Origin: Clostridia bacterium
Lineage (GTDB): Bacteria; Bacillota; Clostridia; Oscillospirales; Acutalibacteraceae
DNA: 64,000 nucleotides
Direction of reading: 5' to 3'
NCBI GenBank assembly: GCA_017399065.1
Contig: JAFQEL010000007.1
Span: forward strand, 50,484-114,483
Position numbers and translations under genes: made by a program. Each line of letters begins with the position of its first letter. Positions within the stretch are counted from its first letter, which is position 1. Positions 17,859 through 26,314 of this stretch are shown in pieces. The notes under the pieces were generated by a model, which was not told the DNA's origin, did not search any database, and saw only the letters and a program-made list of their open reading frames with translations.

Positions 17859-18890
17859 GTGCTGAATATGACCGAGCGAAAGCAGAAAATACTTGCCGCC
17901 GTGGTCGAAAGTTACATCCGCACAGGTGAGCCTGTCGGCTCAAAAAACCTGATGGGTGAGCTCGATTTTTCCGTTTCATCTGCTACCATACGTAATGAAA
18001 TGGCTGACCTTGCCGAAATGGGCTACCTTGAGCAGCCCCACACATCGGCAGGCCGTGTGCCGACAACTCTCGGCTACCGCTACTATATCGATAAGCTGAT
18101 GAATAAAATGGAGCTTAACGAGGCGGATTGTAAGAGTATCACCAAAACGGTTTCTTCCGGCAGCGGCGACCCTGAACAGCTGCTTGAAAAAGCGGGTGAA
18201 GTAATTGCCAACCTTACAAACTGTGCGGCGATAACTACAATGCCGGCAGGTGATAAGGCAACTGTCCGCAGGGCAGAGATTGTGCCCGTAAGTAACCGCA
18301 CGGCAATGATTGTGCTTCTCACCTCGGCAGGCACGCTCAAAAGTAAGGCTTGCCGCAGCGATATGCCAATCACTCCGCAGACGGTTGAGCGTTTTTACAA
18401 CGTGTGTGCTTCACACTTTGTCGGCAGACCGCTTGAAGAAATCGGTACCGTAATGCTCCAAACGTTGGTTGCGTCCCTTGGCGAGCACGCCCTTGAAATG
18501 TCACCGTTTTTTGTTGCTCTTGCTGACCTTGCAAACGATGCGCTCAGCTCCGATGTGCTTCTTGAGGGCCAGTCAAATCTGTTTAATCACAGGGAGCTTG
18601 GCGGCAATGTTATAGAGCTTATGGAGTTCCTGCGAAAGGGCGACCCGTTGGCGAAGCTTATCGCAGGCGGCACAGACGATGTTGATATAAAAATCGGCAC
18701 CGAAAACAAATATAAACAGCTTGCCAATTCAAGTGTTATTATTTCTCACTACGATATCAACGGCGAGCGGTCGGGTGCTTTGGGCATAATCGGCCCGACA
18801 CGTCTCAACTATGCAAAGCTTATTCCGTATATGCAGTTTGTTTCGGGTCTTGTAGGCAAGATACTTACCGAAACACTTGACGAACAATAA
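17859..18890 (+). CDS. hrcA: Heat-inducible transcription repressor HrcA
   Basis: About 343 residues. The N-terminal winged helix has MTERKQKILAAVVESYIRTG and SSATIRNEMADLAEMGYLEQ, followed by PHTSAGRVPT, all characteristic of HrcA. The GTG at 17859 is preferred: AAAGGGG (17843-17849) is 9 bases upstream, whereas the ATG at 17850 abuts it; ATG 17868 is also possible. The C-terminal domain ends with the family GPTRLNYAKLIPYMQF. It represses its own operon through CIRCE. Confidence 0.95.
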   Translation: MLNMTERKQKILAAVVESYIRTGEPVGSKNLMGELDFSVSSATIRNEMADLAEMGYLEQPHTSAGRVPTTLGYRYYIDKLMNKMELNEADCKSITKTVSSGSGDPEQLLEKAGEVIANLTNCAAITTMPAGDKATVRRAEIVPVSNRTAMIVLLTSAGTLKSKACRSDMPITPQTVERFYNVCASHFVGRPLEEIGTVMLQTLVASLGEHALEMSPFFVALADLANDALSSDVLLEGQSNLFNHRELGGNVIELMEFLRKGDPLAKLIAGGTDDVDIKIGTENKYKQLANSSVIISHYDINGERSGALGIIGPTRLNYAKLIPYMQFVSGLVGKILTETLDEQ

Positions 18891-18920
18891 AGGAATATAT
18901 TTAAAGAAAGGAAGGTTAAA

Positions 18921-19448
18921 ATGTCAGAGAAGGAAAACACAAAGTCAGCAGAAGAAAAGGAAGAGAAAAAAGAGAAGAAGTCAAAGAAAAAGGCTGACAA
19001 AGCCGATGAGAAAGTTGCCGAGCTTCAGTCAGAGCTTGAGGAGCAGAAAAATCAGTATCTCCGCCTGGCGGCTGAGTATGACAACTACCGCAAGCGCACA
19101 CAGCGCGAAAAGGATGCACTCAATGGCGACATCAAAGCCTATATAATAGGTGAGATTCTTCCCGTTATCGACAACTTTGAGCGTGCAACAGCTAACACAT
19201 CGGCAGACTACGAAACATACAAAAAAGGTATGGAAATGATATTTACACAGTTTGTCGATATTTTCAAGAAGCTTGGTGTTGAAGCATTCGGTGAGCCGGG
19301 CGAAGCATTTGACCCGATGATGCACAACGCAGTAATGCATATCGACAGCGAAGATTTCGACGAAAGCGTAGTTGCACAGGTCTTTGCAAAAGGCTACAAA
19401 ATCGACGACAAAATAATCCGATGTGCAACGGTGCAGGTTGCAAACTAA
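18921..19448 (+). CDS. grpE: Nucleotide exchange factor GrpE
   Basis: 175 residues. A Lys/Glu-rich flexible start leads into a long coiled coil (about 35-75, with LRLAAEYDNYRKRT) and a C-terminal beta domain with GVEAFGEPGEAFDPMMHNAV and the final YKIDDKIIRCATVQVA. It releases ADP from DnaK. RBS AAAGGAAGG is upstream. It lies in the CIRCE-controlled operon. Confidence 0.95.
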   Translation: MSEKENTKSAEEKEEKKEKKSKKKADKADEKVAELQSELEEQKNQYLRLAAEYDNYRKRTQREKDALNGDIKAYIIGEILPVIDNFERATANTSADYETYKKGMEMIFTQFVDIFKKLGVEAFGEPGEAFDPMMHNAVMHIDSEDFDESVVAQVFAKGYKIDDKIIRCATVQVAN

Positions 19449-19504
19449 TGGGCATCATAAAATAAGTAAAAATTTTCACTTTATAATAAAAGGAGTAATT
19501 AATT

Positions 19505-21355
19505 ATGGCAAAAGTAATAGGTATCGACCTTGGTACAACAAACTCATGCGTAGCAGTTATCGAGGGTGGCGAGCCCGTAGTTATCGCTAACGCAGAAGGT
19601 GCTCGTACAACTCCATCTGTTGTTGCATTCAGCAAGGACGGCGAGAGAATGGTAGGTCAGGTTGCAAAACGTCAGGCTATCACCAACCCCGACCGCACAA
19701 TCGCATCAATCAAGAGACAGATGGGTACAGACTTCGGCGTCAAGATTGACGACAAGCGCTTCACACCTCAGGAGATTTCCGCAATGGTACTCCAGAAGCT
19801 CAAGGCTGATGCAGAAGCTTACCTTGGCGACAAGGTAACAGCGGCTGTTATCACCGTACCCGCATATTTCACAGACGCACAGCGTCAGGCTACAAAGGAT
19901 GCAGGCCGCATCGCAGGTCTTGAGGTTAAGAGAATCATCAACGAGCCTACAGCTGCTGCTCTCGCTTACGGCATCGATAAGGAGAACGACCAGAAGGTTA
20001 TGGTTTATGACCTTGGCGGCGGTACATTCGACGTTTCCATCATCGAGATGGGTGACGGCGTTCAGGAAGTTCTTGCAACAGCAGGTAACAACCGTCTTGG
20101 TGGTGACGATTTCGACCAGAGAATCATCGACTGGCTTGCAGATACATTCAAGGCAGAGCAGGGCATCGACCTTCGCGGCGATAAGATGGCTATGCAGCGC
20201 CTTAAGGAAGCTGCAGAGAAGGCTAAGATTGAGCTTTCAGGTGTTACATCTTCCGCTATCAGCCTTCCCTTCATTACAGCTGATGCAACAGGTCCCAAGC
20301 ACCTTGAGGCAACTCTCACACGTGCAAAGTTCAACGAGATGACAGCAGACCTTGTTGAGGCTACAATGAATCCCGTACGTCAGGCTATTTCTGACTCAGG
20401 TCTGAGCGTAAGCGAGATTGATAAGGTTCTTATGGTTGGCGGTTCTTCAAGAATTCCTGCTGTTCAGGAAGCTGTTCAGAAGTACCTTGGCAAAGAGCCT
20501 TTCAAGGGCATCAACCCTGACGAGTGCGTTGCAATCGGTGCAGCACTTCAGGCAGGTGTTCTCGGCGGCGAGGTTAAGGGTATGCTCCTTCTCGACGTTA
20601 CACCCCTTTCACTCGGTATCGAGACAATGGGCGAAATCAACACAAAGATTATCGAGCGTAACACAACTATCCCCGTAAAGAAGAGCCAGATTTTCTCAAC
20701 AGCTGCTGACAATCAGCCCTCAGTTGAGGTTCACGTTCTTCAGGGTGAAAGAGAGTTTGCAAAAGATAACAAGACTCTCGGCGTATTCCACCTCGACGGT
20801 ATTATGCCCGCTCCCCGCGGTGTACCCCAGATCGAAGTAACATTCGATATCGACGCTAACGGTATCGTTCATGTTTCCGCAAAGGACCTTGGCACAAACA
20901 AGGAGCAGTCAATCTCCATCACAGCTTCTTCCAATATGTCCAAGGAAGATATTGAGAAGGCTGTTAACGAGGCTGCACGCTTCGCTGAGGAAGACAAGAA
21001 GCGCCGTGAGGAAATTGACACACGCAACAATGCAGACCAGATGGTTTACCAGAGCGAGAAGCTTGTCAGCGAAAACGGCGACAAGATGTCCGAGCAGGAG
21101 AAAACTGATATCAACGCAAAGATAGATGCACTCAAAGAGGCTCTTAAGGGCGAGGATATCAACCTCATCAAGTCACGTCAGGAAGAGCTTACAAAGGTGC
21201 TCAACGATGTTTCCGTACGCCTTTATCAGGAGGCTGCAGCTGCACAGCAGGCAGCTCAGGGCGGTGCTGCTGACGCAGCTCAGGGCGCACCCGGCGCAGA
21301 TGCTAACGGCTACTACGATGCACCCTTCACAGACGTAACAGACGACAACAACTAA
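19505..21355 (+). CDS. dnaK: Chaperone DnaK (Hsp70)
   Basis: 616 residues. The ATPase domain starts [18 protein letters not shown] and contains [12 protein letters not shown] and [11 protein letters not shown]. The linker VLLLDV-type segment ([17 protein letters not shown]) begins the substrate-binding domain, followed by a helical lid and an Ala/Gln/Gly-rich tail. It folds client proteins in the cytoplasm with GrpE and DnaJ. The start is clear from AAAGGAG upstream and the conserved first residues. Codon use is highly biased. Confidence 0.98.
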   Translation: MAKVIGIDLGTTNSCVAVIEGGEPVVIANAEGARTTPSVVAFSKDGERMVGQVAKRQAITNPDRTIASIKRQMGTDFGVKIDDKRFTPQEISAMVLQKLKADAEAYLGDKVTAAVITVPAYFTDAQRQATKDAGRIAGLEVKRIINEPTAAALAYGIDKENDQKVMVYDLGGGTFDVSIIEMGDGVQEVLATAGNNRLGGDDFDQRIIDWLADTFKAEQGIDLRGDKMAMQRLKEAAEKAKIELSGVTSSAISLPFITADATGPKHLEATLTRAKFNEMTADLVEATMNPVRQAISDSGLSVSEIDKVLMVGGSSRIPAVQEAVQKYLGKEPFKGINPDECVAIGAALQAGVLGGEVKGMLLLDVTPLSLGIETMGEINTKIIERNTTIPVKKSQIFSTAADNQPSVEVHVLQGEREFAKDNKTLGVFHLDGIMPAPRGVPQIEVTFDIDANGIVHVSAKDLGTNKEQSISITASSNMSKEDIEKAVNEAARFAEEDKKRREEIDTRNNADQMVYQSEKLVSENGDKMSEQEKTDINAKIDALKEALKGEDINLIKSRQEELTKVLNDVSVRLYQEAAAAQQAAQGGAADAAQGAPGADANGYYDAPFTDVTDDNN

Positions 21356-21367
21356 TAATTAAAACAG

Positions 21368-21396
21368 CAATGAGGGGCGAATTACGTCCCTCATTG
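21368..21396 (+). terminator. Intercistronic hairpin between dnaK and dnaJ
   Basis: CAATGAGGG (21368-21376) pairs perfectly with CCCTCATTG (21388-21396). No T-run follows, so it looks like an mRNA processing or stabilising structure, or a partial attenuator, rather than a full terminator. Confidence 0.5.
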
Positions 21397-21421
21397 AGCG
21401 GTTTATGAAAGAGGAAATACC

Positions 21422-22573
21422 TTGGCAGATAAACGTGATTATTATGAAGTGCTCGGCGTAGATAAATCGGCGAGCGATGATGAAATAAAAAAAGCATATC
21501 GCAAAAAGGCAAAGGAGTTTCACCCCGACCTTCACCCCGGTGATAAAGAGGCTGAGGATAAGTTCAAAGAGGCTAACGAGGCTTACGAGGTGCTTTCTGA
21601 CCCCGACAAGAAGTCGAAGTATGACCGTTTCGGTCACGCAGGTGTTGATCCGAATTACGGTGCAGGCGGTCCCGGTGGCGGCTTTGGCGGCGGTTTCGGC
21701 GGAATGGATTTCGACCTTGGCGATATTTTCGGCAGTTTTTTCGGCGGCGGTTTTGGTGGCGGCAGACAGGCTAACCCCAATGCTCCACGCAGAGGCAGCG
21801 ATACTCAGGCTCGAGTTACTCTCTCTTTTGAAGAGGCAGCAAAGGGCTGTAAGAAAAAGGTTGATTTCACCCGTGTTGAGCTTTGCCCCGACTGTCACGG
21901 CAGCGGTGCAGCATCGGGCACAAGTCCCGAAACCTGTCCCGACTGTCACGGCAGAGGTCAGGTAAATGTGCAACAGCGTACACCCTTTGGTGTTATTCAA
22001 ACCTCAAAATCCTGCTCACGTTGCGGTGGTAAGGGTCAGATAATTAAAACTCCCTGCTCCAAGTGTAAGGGCAAGGGTGCTGTAAGTAAAAAGGTTACAC
22101 TTGAGGTTGATATACCTGCAGGTATAGATGACCGCCAGGTGCTCAACGTCAACGGTCAGGGTAACAGCGGTATCAACGGCGGTCCGTCGGGTAACTTGCA
22201 CGTTACCGTGCTTGTACGGCCTCATCCTTTCTTTGAACGTGACGGCTATGATGTGTGGTGCGATGTTACAATCAGCTTTGCTCAGGCAGCACTCGGTGAT
22301 ACTCTTGAAGTGCCTACGCTTGACGGTAAGGTACGCTATGATGTGCCTGCAGGCACACAGCCCGGCGCGGTGTTCAAGCTCAAGGGCAGAGGTATTCAGT
22401 CTGTTAACGGAAGAGGCAGGGGCGACCAGCTTGTGCGGCTTATTGTTAATGTGCCCAAGAATCTGACTGCACGTCAGAAAGAGCTTTTGCGCGAGTTTGA
22501 GAAGGAATCAGGCTCAAAGATTCCGACGGGAGACGGAAGCAAAGGCGGCTTTTTCGGAAAGAAGAAAAAATGA
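21422..22573 (+). CDS. dnaJ: Chaperone DnaJ (Hsp40)
   Basis: 383 residues. The J domain (about 4-70) carries the essential HPD in [10 protein letters not shown] Gly/Phe-rich linker follows, then four CxxCxGxG zinc motifs ([32 protein letters not shown]) and the C-terminal substrate-binding domains. It delivers clients to DnaK and stimulates its ATPase. The start is TTG after GAAAGAGGAA. The stop overlaps the next start (ATGA). Confidence 0.96.
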   Translation: MADKRDYYEVLGVDKSASDDEIKKAYRKKAKEFHPDLHPGDKEAEDKFKEANEAYEVLSDPDKKSKYDRFGHAGVDPNYGAGGPGGGFGGGFGGMDFDLGDIFGSFFGGGFGGGRQANPNAPRRGSDTQARVTLSFEEAAKGCKKKVDFTRVELCPDCHGSGAASGTSPETCPDCHGRGQVNVQQRTPFGVIQTSKSCSRCGGKGQIIKTPCSKCKGKGAVSKKVTLEVDIPAGIDDRQVLNVNGQGNSGINGGPSGNLHVTVLVRPHPFFERDGYDVWCDVTISFAQAALGDTLEVPTLDGKVRYDVPAGTQPGAVFKLKGRGIQSVNGRGRGDQLVRLIVNVPKNLTARQKELLREFEKESGSKIPTGDGSKGGFFGKKKK

Positions 22574-23220
22574 AAGATACAGTAATTTTTGACCTTGACG
22601 GTACTTTACTTAATACACTTGATGATCTGACTGACAGCGTAAACTTTGCTCTTGGTGAAATGGGATATCCGCCTCACACTGCAGACGAAGTGCGTATGAT
22701 GGTAGGTCACAGCGTGATTTATCTTATAGAGCAGGCTTTGCCCAAGGGGACAGATAAAGCGACGTTTGAACGTTGCCTTGCAGCGTTTGAGGCTCATTAC
22801 AAAACCAATATGAGAAACAAAACGTCACCTTATGACGGCGTTATGCGGATGCTCGGAGAATTAAGCACGGCAGGTTATAAGCTGGCTGTTGTTTCAAATA
22901 AGCCTGATGTGTTTACAAAGGAGCTTGTAAGTGAGATTTTCGGTAAATATATTCCGCTGGCAATCGGCAGGAGTGAAACTATTGCACGCAAGCCTGCGCC
23001 CGATATGCTCCTGTTCGCTGTTGAACAGCTCGGAAGTGACATCAGGTCAACAGTATACGTTGGTGACAGCGAGGTTGATGTTGAGACTTCAATCAATGCA
23101 GACGTTGACTGTGTCAGTTGTTTGTGGGGCTTCCGCGACAGAGAAACACTTGAATCGGCAGGCTCAAAGCATATTGTTTTTTCACCTGACGAGCTTGTTG
23201 AATTAATAAAAAAGATGTAA
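22570..23220 (+). CDS. HAD hydrolase, phosphoglycolate phosphatase-like
   Basis: 216 residues. HAD motif I is [14 protein letters not shown] with the nucleophile Asp at about residue 7; the cap domain follows; motif II is VVSNKPD, motif III uses the Lys in RKPAPD, and motif IV is [11 protein letters not shown]. It matches the Gph/PGP group that removes phosphate from 2-phosphoglycolate, but pyrophosphatase (PpaX) activity is not excluded. The ATG overlaps the dnaJ stop, so it would be heat-induced with the operon. Confidence 0.85.
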   Translation: MKDTVIFDLDGTLLNTLDDLTDSVNFALGEMGYPPHTADEVRMMVGHSVIYLIEQALPKGTDKATFERCLAAFEAHYKTNMRNKTSPYDGVMRMLGELSTAGYKLAVVSNKPDVFTKELVSEIFGKYIPLAIGRSETIARKPAPDMLLFAVEQLGSDIRSTVYVGDSEVDVETSINADVDCVSCLWGFRDRETLESAGSKHIVFSPDELVELIKKM

Positions 23221-23235
23221 TAATTCCGGGATAGC

Positions 23236-23264
23236 AAAAAGCACTCTTACGGGTGCTTTTTTGT
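23236..23264 (+). terminator. Rho-independent terminator of the chaperone operon
   Basis: AAAAGCAC and GTGCTTTT form an 8-bp stem around TCTTACGG, followed by a T-rich run. Confidence 0.85.
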
Positions 23265-23316
23265 TTGTTTTAAAGTGAGAAATACAAACAAAATGTCAAA
23301 ATAAAATAGTCAACTG

Positions 23317-23345
23317 TTGAAAAGAGTAAATATTTATGTTATACT
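23317..23345 (+). promoter_or_regulatory. Sigma-A promoter for the SDR gene
   Basis: TTGAAA (23317-23322), 17 bases, TATACT (23340-23345), 40 bases before the start codon. Confidence 0.65.
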
Positions 23346-23384
23346 TTTTTACAAATTAATGTTAAATTTCCGAGGTGTTTTGTA

Positions 23385-24236
23385 ATGGCAAAGTGGATTG
23401 ATAACAAGACCGTAATTATTACCGGTGCATCAAGCGGTATCGGTAAAATGCTTGCTGAAAGACTTATCAAAGAGCGCAACTGTACTGTAATCGGTGTTGC
23501 AAGAAGTGAAAAGAAAATGGTCAGTTTCGTAGAGGAACTCGGCGATTATGCAAGTAAGTTTAAGTATAAGCTTTTTGATGTTTCAAGCTATGATAACTGG
23601 CAGAACTTCCACGACTGGCTTGTTGAAAATAATATTCAGCCCGACGTTCTTATCAACAATGCAGGTGTTCTTCCTCGGTTTGACAGACTTGTAAACTATA
23701 CTAAAGAGGAAATTGATGAATCAATCAATATCGACTTCTATTCAGCAGCATACTCTTCAAAAATTATGCTTCCGCTTCTTATGAAGAGCGAAACTCCCGC
23801 AATCGTAAACGTTGCATCATCTGCTGCTCTTATGGCTCTCGGCGGTACATCTATGTACTCTGCAAGTAAGGCGGCTGTTAAGGGTCTTACAGAAGCTATG
23901 AGAGAAGAACTTCGAGGTGAGGCATACATAGGCCTTGTCTGTCCCGGTTTTACCAAGACGGATATTTTCAGAAATCAGGGTGCAACAGACGGTATGAACC
24001 TTATCAATATGGTATCAACTCCTTGCCACAAGGCTGTCAACAAAATCCTCAAGGGCATTCTCCGTAAGAAATCTTATATTGTTGTAGGATTCGATGGTAA
24101 TGCAATGGGCAGATTCAACCGCCTTATGCCTGTTCAGGGTTCAAGACTTTTCAGCTCTGTAATCAAAGCGTTCAAGATTGATCTTTTTGCTTCAACATTC
24201 GGATACGAAAAGAAGAGCGCGAAGAAGGATAAATAA
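23385..24236 (+). CDS. Short-chain dehydrogenase/reductase
   Basis: 283 residues. A Rossmann fold with the cofactor loop TGASSGIGKML, the NNAG motif in INNAGVLPRFD, catalytic Ser in ASSAALMALGG and the active-site YSASK (Tyr and Lys). The C-terminus has a long extension past residue 230 that is basic and ends KKSAKKDK. It is monocistronic. The substrate cannot be told; many such SDRs act on lipids or sugars with NAD(P)H. Confidence 0.88.
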   Translation: MAKWIDNKTVIITGASSGIGKMLAERLIKERNCTVIGVARSEKKMVSFVEELGDYASKFKYKLFDVSSYDNWQNFHDWLVENNIQPDVLINNAGVLPRFDRLVNYTKEEIDESINIDFYSAAYSSKIMLPLLMKSETPAIVNVASSAALMALGGTSMYSASKAAVKGLTEAMREELRGEAYIGLVCPGFTKTDIFRNQGATDGMNLINMVSTPCHKAVNKILKGILRKKSYIVVGFDGNAMGRFNRLMPVQGSRLFSSVIKAFKIDLFASTFGYEKKSAKKDK

Positions 24237-24254
24237 AAATCACGGCAAATATAA

Positions 24255-24292
24255 AAAGCACTTCACTCTGTGTAAAATGAGTGAAGTGCTTT
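24255..24292. terminator. Bidirectional terminator between convergent genes
   Basis: AAAGCACTTCACTC (24255-24268) pairs perfectly with its complement at 24279-24292, with A and T runs on both sides. It serves the SDR gene on the plus strand and the ComEA-like gene on the minus strand. Confidence 0.9.
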
Positions 24293-24294
24293 CT

Positions 24295-24627
24295 TTATAC
24301 CGTAATATCGTTTTTGAATTTTTCAAACAGAGTCTTACCTATGCCGTCTATACGCAATATGTCCTCTTTGGTTACAAAATATCCGTTTTCGTTTCGGAAG
24401 TCAATAATCATCTGTGCACGTGCTTCACCTATACCGTCGAGCAAGGTGAGAGTTTCCGCATCGGCTGTGTTGATATTGATAAGCCCTTCTTCGGATATTA
24501 TTGATACAGGCTCCTTCGGTTGCGGTAGAACAGTAGTATACTCGTTGCTTACAGCACTTACGATTATGATTGCCGCGGTTATAATAAGAGCCAAAAAAAC
24601 AAGTGTGCGTGACGCTGAGCTTTTCAT
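24295..24627 (-). CDS. ComEA-like helix-hairpin-helix DNA-binding protein
   Basis: 110 residues. One N-terminal membrane segment (about 7-28) is followed by a short linker and a double helix-hairpin-helix domain with ININTADAETLTLLDGIGEA and ILRIDGIGKTLFEKF. This is the architecture of ComEA, the surface DNA receptor of competence systems. No comEC or type IV pilus gene is nearby, so a competence role is inference. It abuts the cyclophilin gene directly and shares its transcript. Confidence 0.85.
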   Translation of the reverse strand: MKSSASRTLVFLALIITAAIIIVSAVSNEYTTVLPQPKEPVSIISEEGLININTADAETLTLLDGIGEARAQMIIDFRNENGYFVTKEDILRIDGIGKTLFEKFKNDITV

Positions 24628-25224
24628 TTATGCAGTTGCGATCTCGATTGAGTTTATAACTACGTCCTCAACCGGCTTGTCACCGCGTGCCGTCTTTACA
24701 TTGGCAATAGCGTCAACAACTTCCATTCCTTCGTAAACCTGACCGAAAACAGTGTGCTTGAAATCGAGCCAGGGTGTGCCGCCGACAGCCTTGTAGTTTT
24801 CAACTGTTTCGGTGGGAAAACCACGGTCTGTAAGCTGAGCCATCTGTGAAATGAAACCAGGGTCAACGTCGCTTGCCTGAACGATGAAGAACTGGCTGCC
24901 GTTTGTGCAGGGGCCTGAGTTAGCCATTGAGAGTGCACCGCGGAGGTTGTGAAGGTCTACACAGAATTCATCTTCAAAAGCTTTGCCCCAGATACTTTCG
25001 CCGCCGCAGCCTGTAGCTGTGGGGTCGCCGCCCTGAATCATAAAGTCTTTGATAACACGGTGGAAAACAAGGCCGTCATAGTAGCCGTTTTTTGCGTGTG
25101 TTGTGAAATTCTCAACAGTTTTGGGGGCAAGGTCTGCAAAAAGGCGGATTTTGATATCGCCCATATTTGTTTTCATTGTTGCTACGGTCTCGCCGCTTAA
25201 GGGTTTGTCAAGCTGATTGATCAT
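24628..25224 (-). CDS. Peptidyl-prolyl cis-trans isomerase, cyclophilin type
   Basis: 198 residues. The cyclophilin core shows [65 protein letters not shown] and [15 protein letters not shown], including the catalytic Arg of FHRV and the FFI segment. No signal peptide is present, so it is cytoplasmic, accelerating proline isomerisation in folding proteins. An insertion of about 20 residues (around [20 protein letters not shown]) is longer than in the smallest bacterial forms. RBS AAGGAGATA lies upstream. Confidence 0.93.
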   Translation of the reverse strand: MINQLDKPLSGETVATMKTNMGDIKIRLFADLAPKTVENFTTHAKNGYYDGLVFHRVIKDFMIQGGDPTATGCGGESIWGKAFEDEFCVDLHNLRGALSMANSGPCTNGSQFFIVQASDVDPGFISQMAQLTDRGFPTETVENYKAVGGTPWLDFKHTVFGQVYEGMEVVDAIANVKTARGDKPVEDVVINSIEIATA

Positions 25225-25239
25225 TGCTATATCTCCTTA

Positions 25240-25737
25240 TCAGTTGGTTTTGAATGCGTTGTATGTGTAGAAGTAGAGTCTTACGTTGTTGTCTTTGGGA
25301 AGGTTGTTTTCTTCGTAATATTCATCGGCATACCAGTTGATTGCAACATAGAGTCCGCGTCTTTTGCCAATCCATTTTGCAGAGTAGGTGCCTTCATCTA
25401 ACTCATCGGGCAGCATATCTTCGGTTTTTGTGATATTAAGACCTGTGGAGTCGTAAACGCTGAAGCCGGCATCCTCGAGCTGCTTTATATAGTCTTTGAG
25501 ACCCTTGTAGTCAATACCATCAGCAAAGAAGGTGTAGACATAGCCTTCTTCTGCTTTTTCTTCGTTATAGAAGTTGATTTTACCGCCAATTGCAGGCACA
25601 TCTTTAAACAGCGCATTGTCGGGCCAATTGTGTACAGTGGGTGCTTTGGTCGGTGTTTCTTTAACGGGGTCCTTTGAACATGATGCAAGGGAGAATACAG
25701 ATATTGCAACAAGCAGCATACAAATCAGTTTTTTCAT
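25240..25737 (-). CDS. Putative lipoprotein of unknown function
   Basis: 165 residues. The signal peptide ends with a lipobox (SLASC, Cys at about 20), so it is probably lipid-anchored outside the membrane. A Thr/Pro-rich linker precedes a compact domain rich in Tyr, Lys and Asp with IDYKGLKDYIKQLEDAGF. I recognise no family. It is the first gene of an operon with cyclophilin and the ComEA-like protein. Confidence 0.8.
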   Translation of the reverse strand: MKKLICMLLVAISVFSLASCSKDPVKETPTKAPTVHNWPDNALFKDVPAIGGKINFYNEEKAEEGYVYTFFADGIDYKGLKDYIKQLEDAGFSVYDSTGLNITKTEDMLPDELDEGTYSAKWIGKRRGLYVAINWYADEYYEENNLPKDNNVRLYFYTYNAFKTN

Positions 25738-25771
25738 ACTTTATCCTACCTTTGTAAACATTATTAATACA

Positions 25772-25800
25772 ATTATAAAGCTATAGCAAATTATTTTCAA
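25772..25800 (-). promoter_or_regulatory. Sigma-A promoter of the lipoprotein-cyclophilin-ComEA operon
   Basis: On the minus strand, TTGAAA (25795-25800), 17 bases, TATAAT (25772-25777). Confidence 0.7.
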
Positions 25801-25830
25801 GAGATAAGTGCTCTTTTTTCAAAAAAAGAC

Positions 25831-25859
25831 TTGAAAAAAAATAATATTTTTATTATAAT
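25831..25859 (+). promoter_or_regulatory. Promoter of tRNA-Thr
   Basis: TTGAAA (25831-25836), 17 bases, TATAAT (25854-25859), 23 bases before the mature tRNA. Confidence 0.75.
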
Positions 25860-25882
25860 ATACTGCGTTATGTGAATATTAT

Positions 25883-25958
25883 GCTGGAATAGCTCAGTTG
25901 GTAGAGCAGCTCATTCGTAATGAGCAGGTCGCGTGTTCGAGTCACGTTTCCAGCTCCA
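25883..25958 (+). tRNA. tRNA-Thr (anticodon CGU), with encoded CCA
   Basis: Full cloverleaf: acceptor GCTGGAA/TTCCAGC, D arm GCTC/GAGC, anticodon stem GCTCA/TGAGC with loop TTCGTAA (anticodon CGT), T arm GCGTG/CACGT with loop TTCGAGT, then discriminator T and CCA. It reads ACG threonine codons. The 3' part from the anticodon loop on is the integration site of the element that follows and is duplicated at its far end. Confidence 0.95.
25913..25958 (+). repeat. attL, left attachment site in tRNA-Thr
   Basis: 46 bases from the anticodon stem/loop to the CCA end, identical to 32052-32097. Insertion leaves the tRNA gene intact on this side. Confidence 0.92.
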
Positions 25959-25960
25959 AT

Positions 25961-26000
25961 GCTTCAAACCGCTCTATATCAACGGTTTGGAGCTTTTTTA
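25961..26000 (+). terminator. Terminator of tRNA-Thr
   Basis: GCTTCAAACCG (25961-25971) pairs with CGGTTTGGAGC (25983-25993), followed by seven T. It lies inside the element, so the element supplies the tRNA terminator. Confidence 0.85.
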
Positions 26001-26041
26001 TATTTGCTTAATGTGCAGAATTACACCCTCAAAAACAGGTG

Positions 26042-26063
26042 TTTGGAGTTTATTTGGAGTTTA
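26042..26063 (+). repeat. Left arm-type sites (two tandem 11-mers)
   Basis: Two adjacent copies of TTTGGAGTTTA (26042-26052, 26053-26063). Related copies occur near attR (31903-31953). Spacing of one helical turn and placement inside both ends suggest integrase N-domain binding sites. Confidence 0.55.
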
Positions 26064-26107
26064 TTGCCTTGAGAATTATTAAATAATGCAGGATAGTATA
26101 TATCAGC

Positions 26108-26136
26108 TTTACAAAAAGAAATGAATTTGATAAAAT
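26108..26136 (+). promoter_or_regulatory. Promoter for a candidate structured RNA
   Basis: TTTACA (26108-26113), 17 bases, TAAAAT (26131-26136). The expected transcription start, about 26143, is exactly the first base of the RNA's closing stem. Confidence 0.55.
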
Positions 26137-26142
26137 AAAAAA

Positions 26143-26241
26143 GGTTATTCGAGGTGGTAAATTTCGTGTCGACCACACGCCGACGGCAAGACAGGGGAAA
26201 CCCGAGTAGATGCAGGGGAACGGCACGCCTGCCGAATAACC
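26143..26241 (+). ncRNA. Candidate structured non-coding RNA of the element
   Basis: GGTTATTCG (26143-26151) pairs perfectly with CGAATAACC (26233-26241) to close a 99-nt domain. Inside are CGTGT/ACACG (26165-26179), GCC/GGC, a GGG-GAAA-CCC tetraloop hairpin, and GCAGG/CCTGC (26212-26216 with 26228-26232). A promoter ends just before it and a hairpin at 26280-26309 could terminate it. No plausible protein is encoded. I do not recognise it as a known family; HDV-like or group II structures were considered but not matched. Strand is inferred from the promoter. Confidence 0.5.
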
Positions 26242-26279
26242 ATTATCGAAAATCACAAACGGTTGTGAATATAAGATTT

Positions 26280-26309
26280 GAGCGGCTTGCCTTTTGTGGC
26301 TTGCCGCTC
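26280..26309. terminator. Hairpin at the 3' ends of the RNA and the integrase gene
   Basis: GAGCGGC and GCCGCTC arms enclose a 16-nt loop. It is a near copy (3 differences in 30) of the hairpin at 30356-30385, which also lies between convergent transcription units. Confidence 0.55.
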
Positions 26310-26314
26310 ATTCT

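Noticed and set aside
26050..26256. Minus-strand open frame over the candidate structured RNA
   Set aside because: No ribosome site, and the sequence is better explained by a perfect closing stem with nested hairpins.
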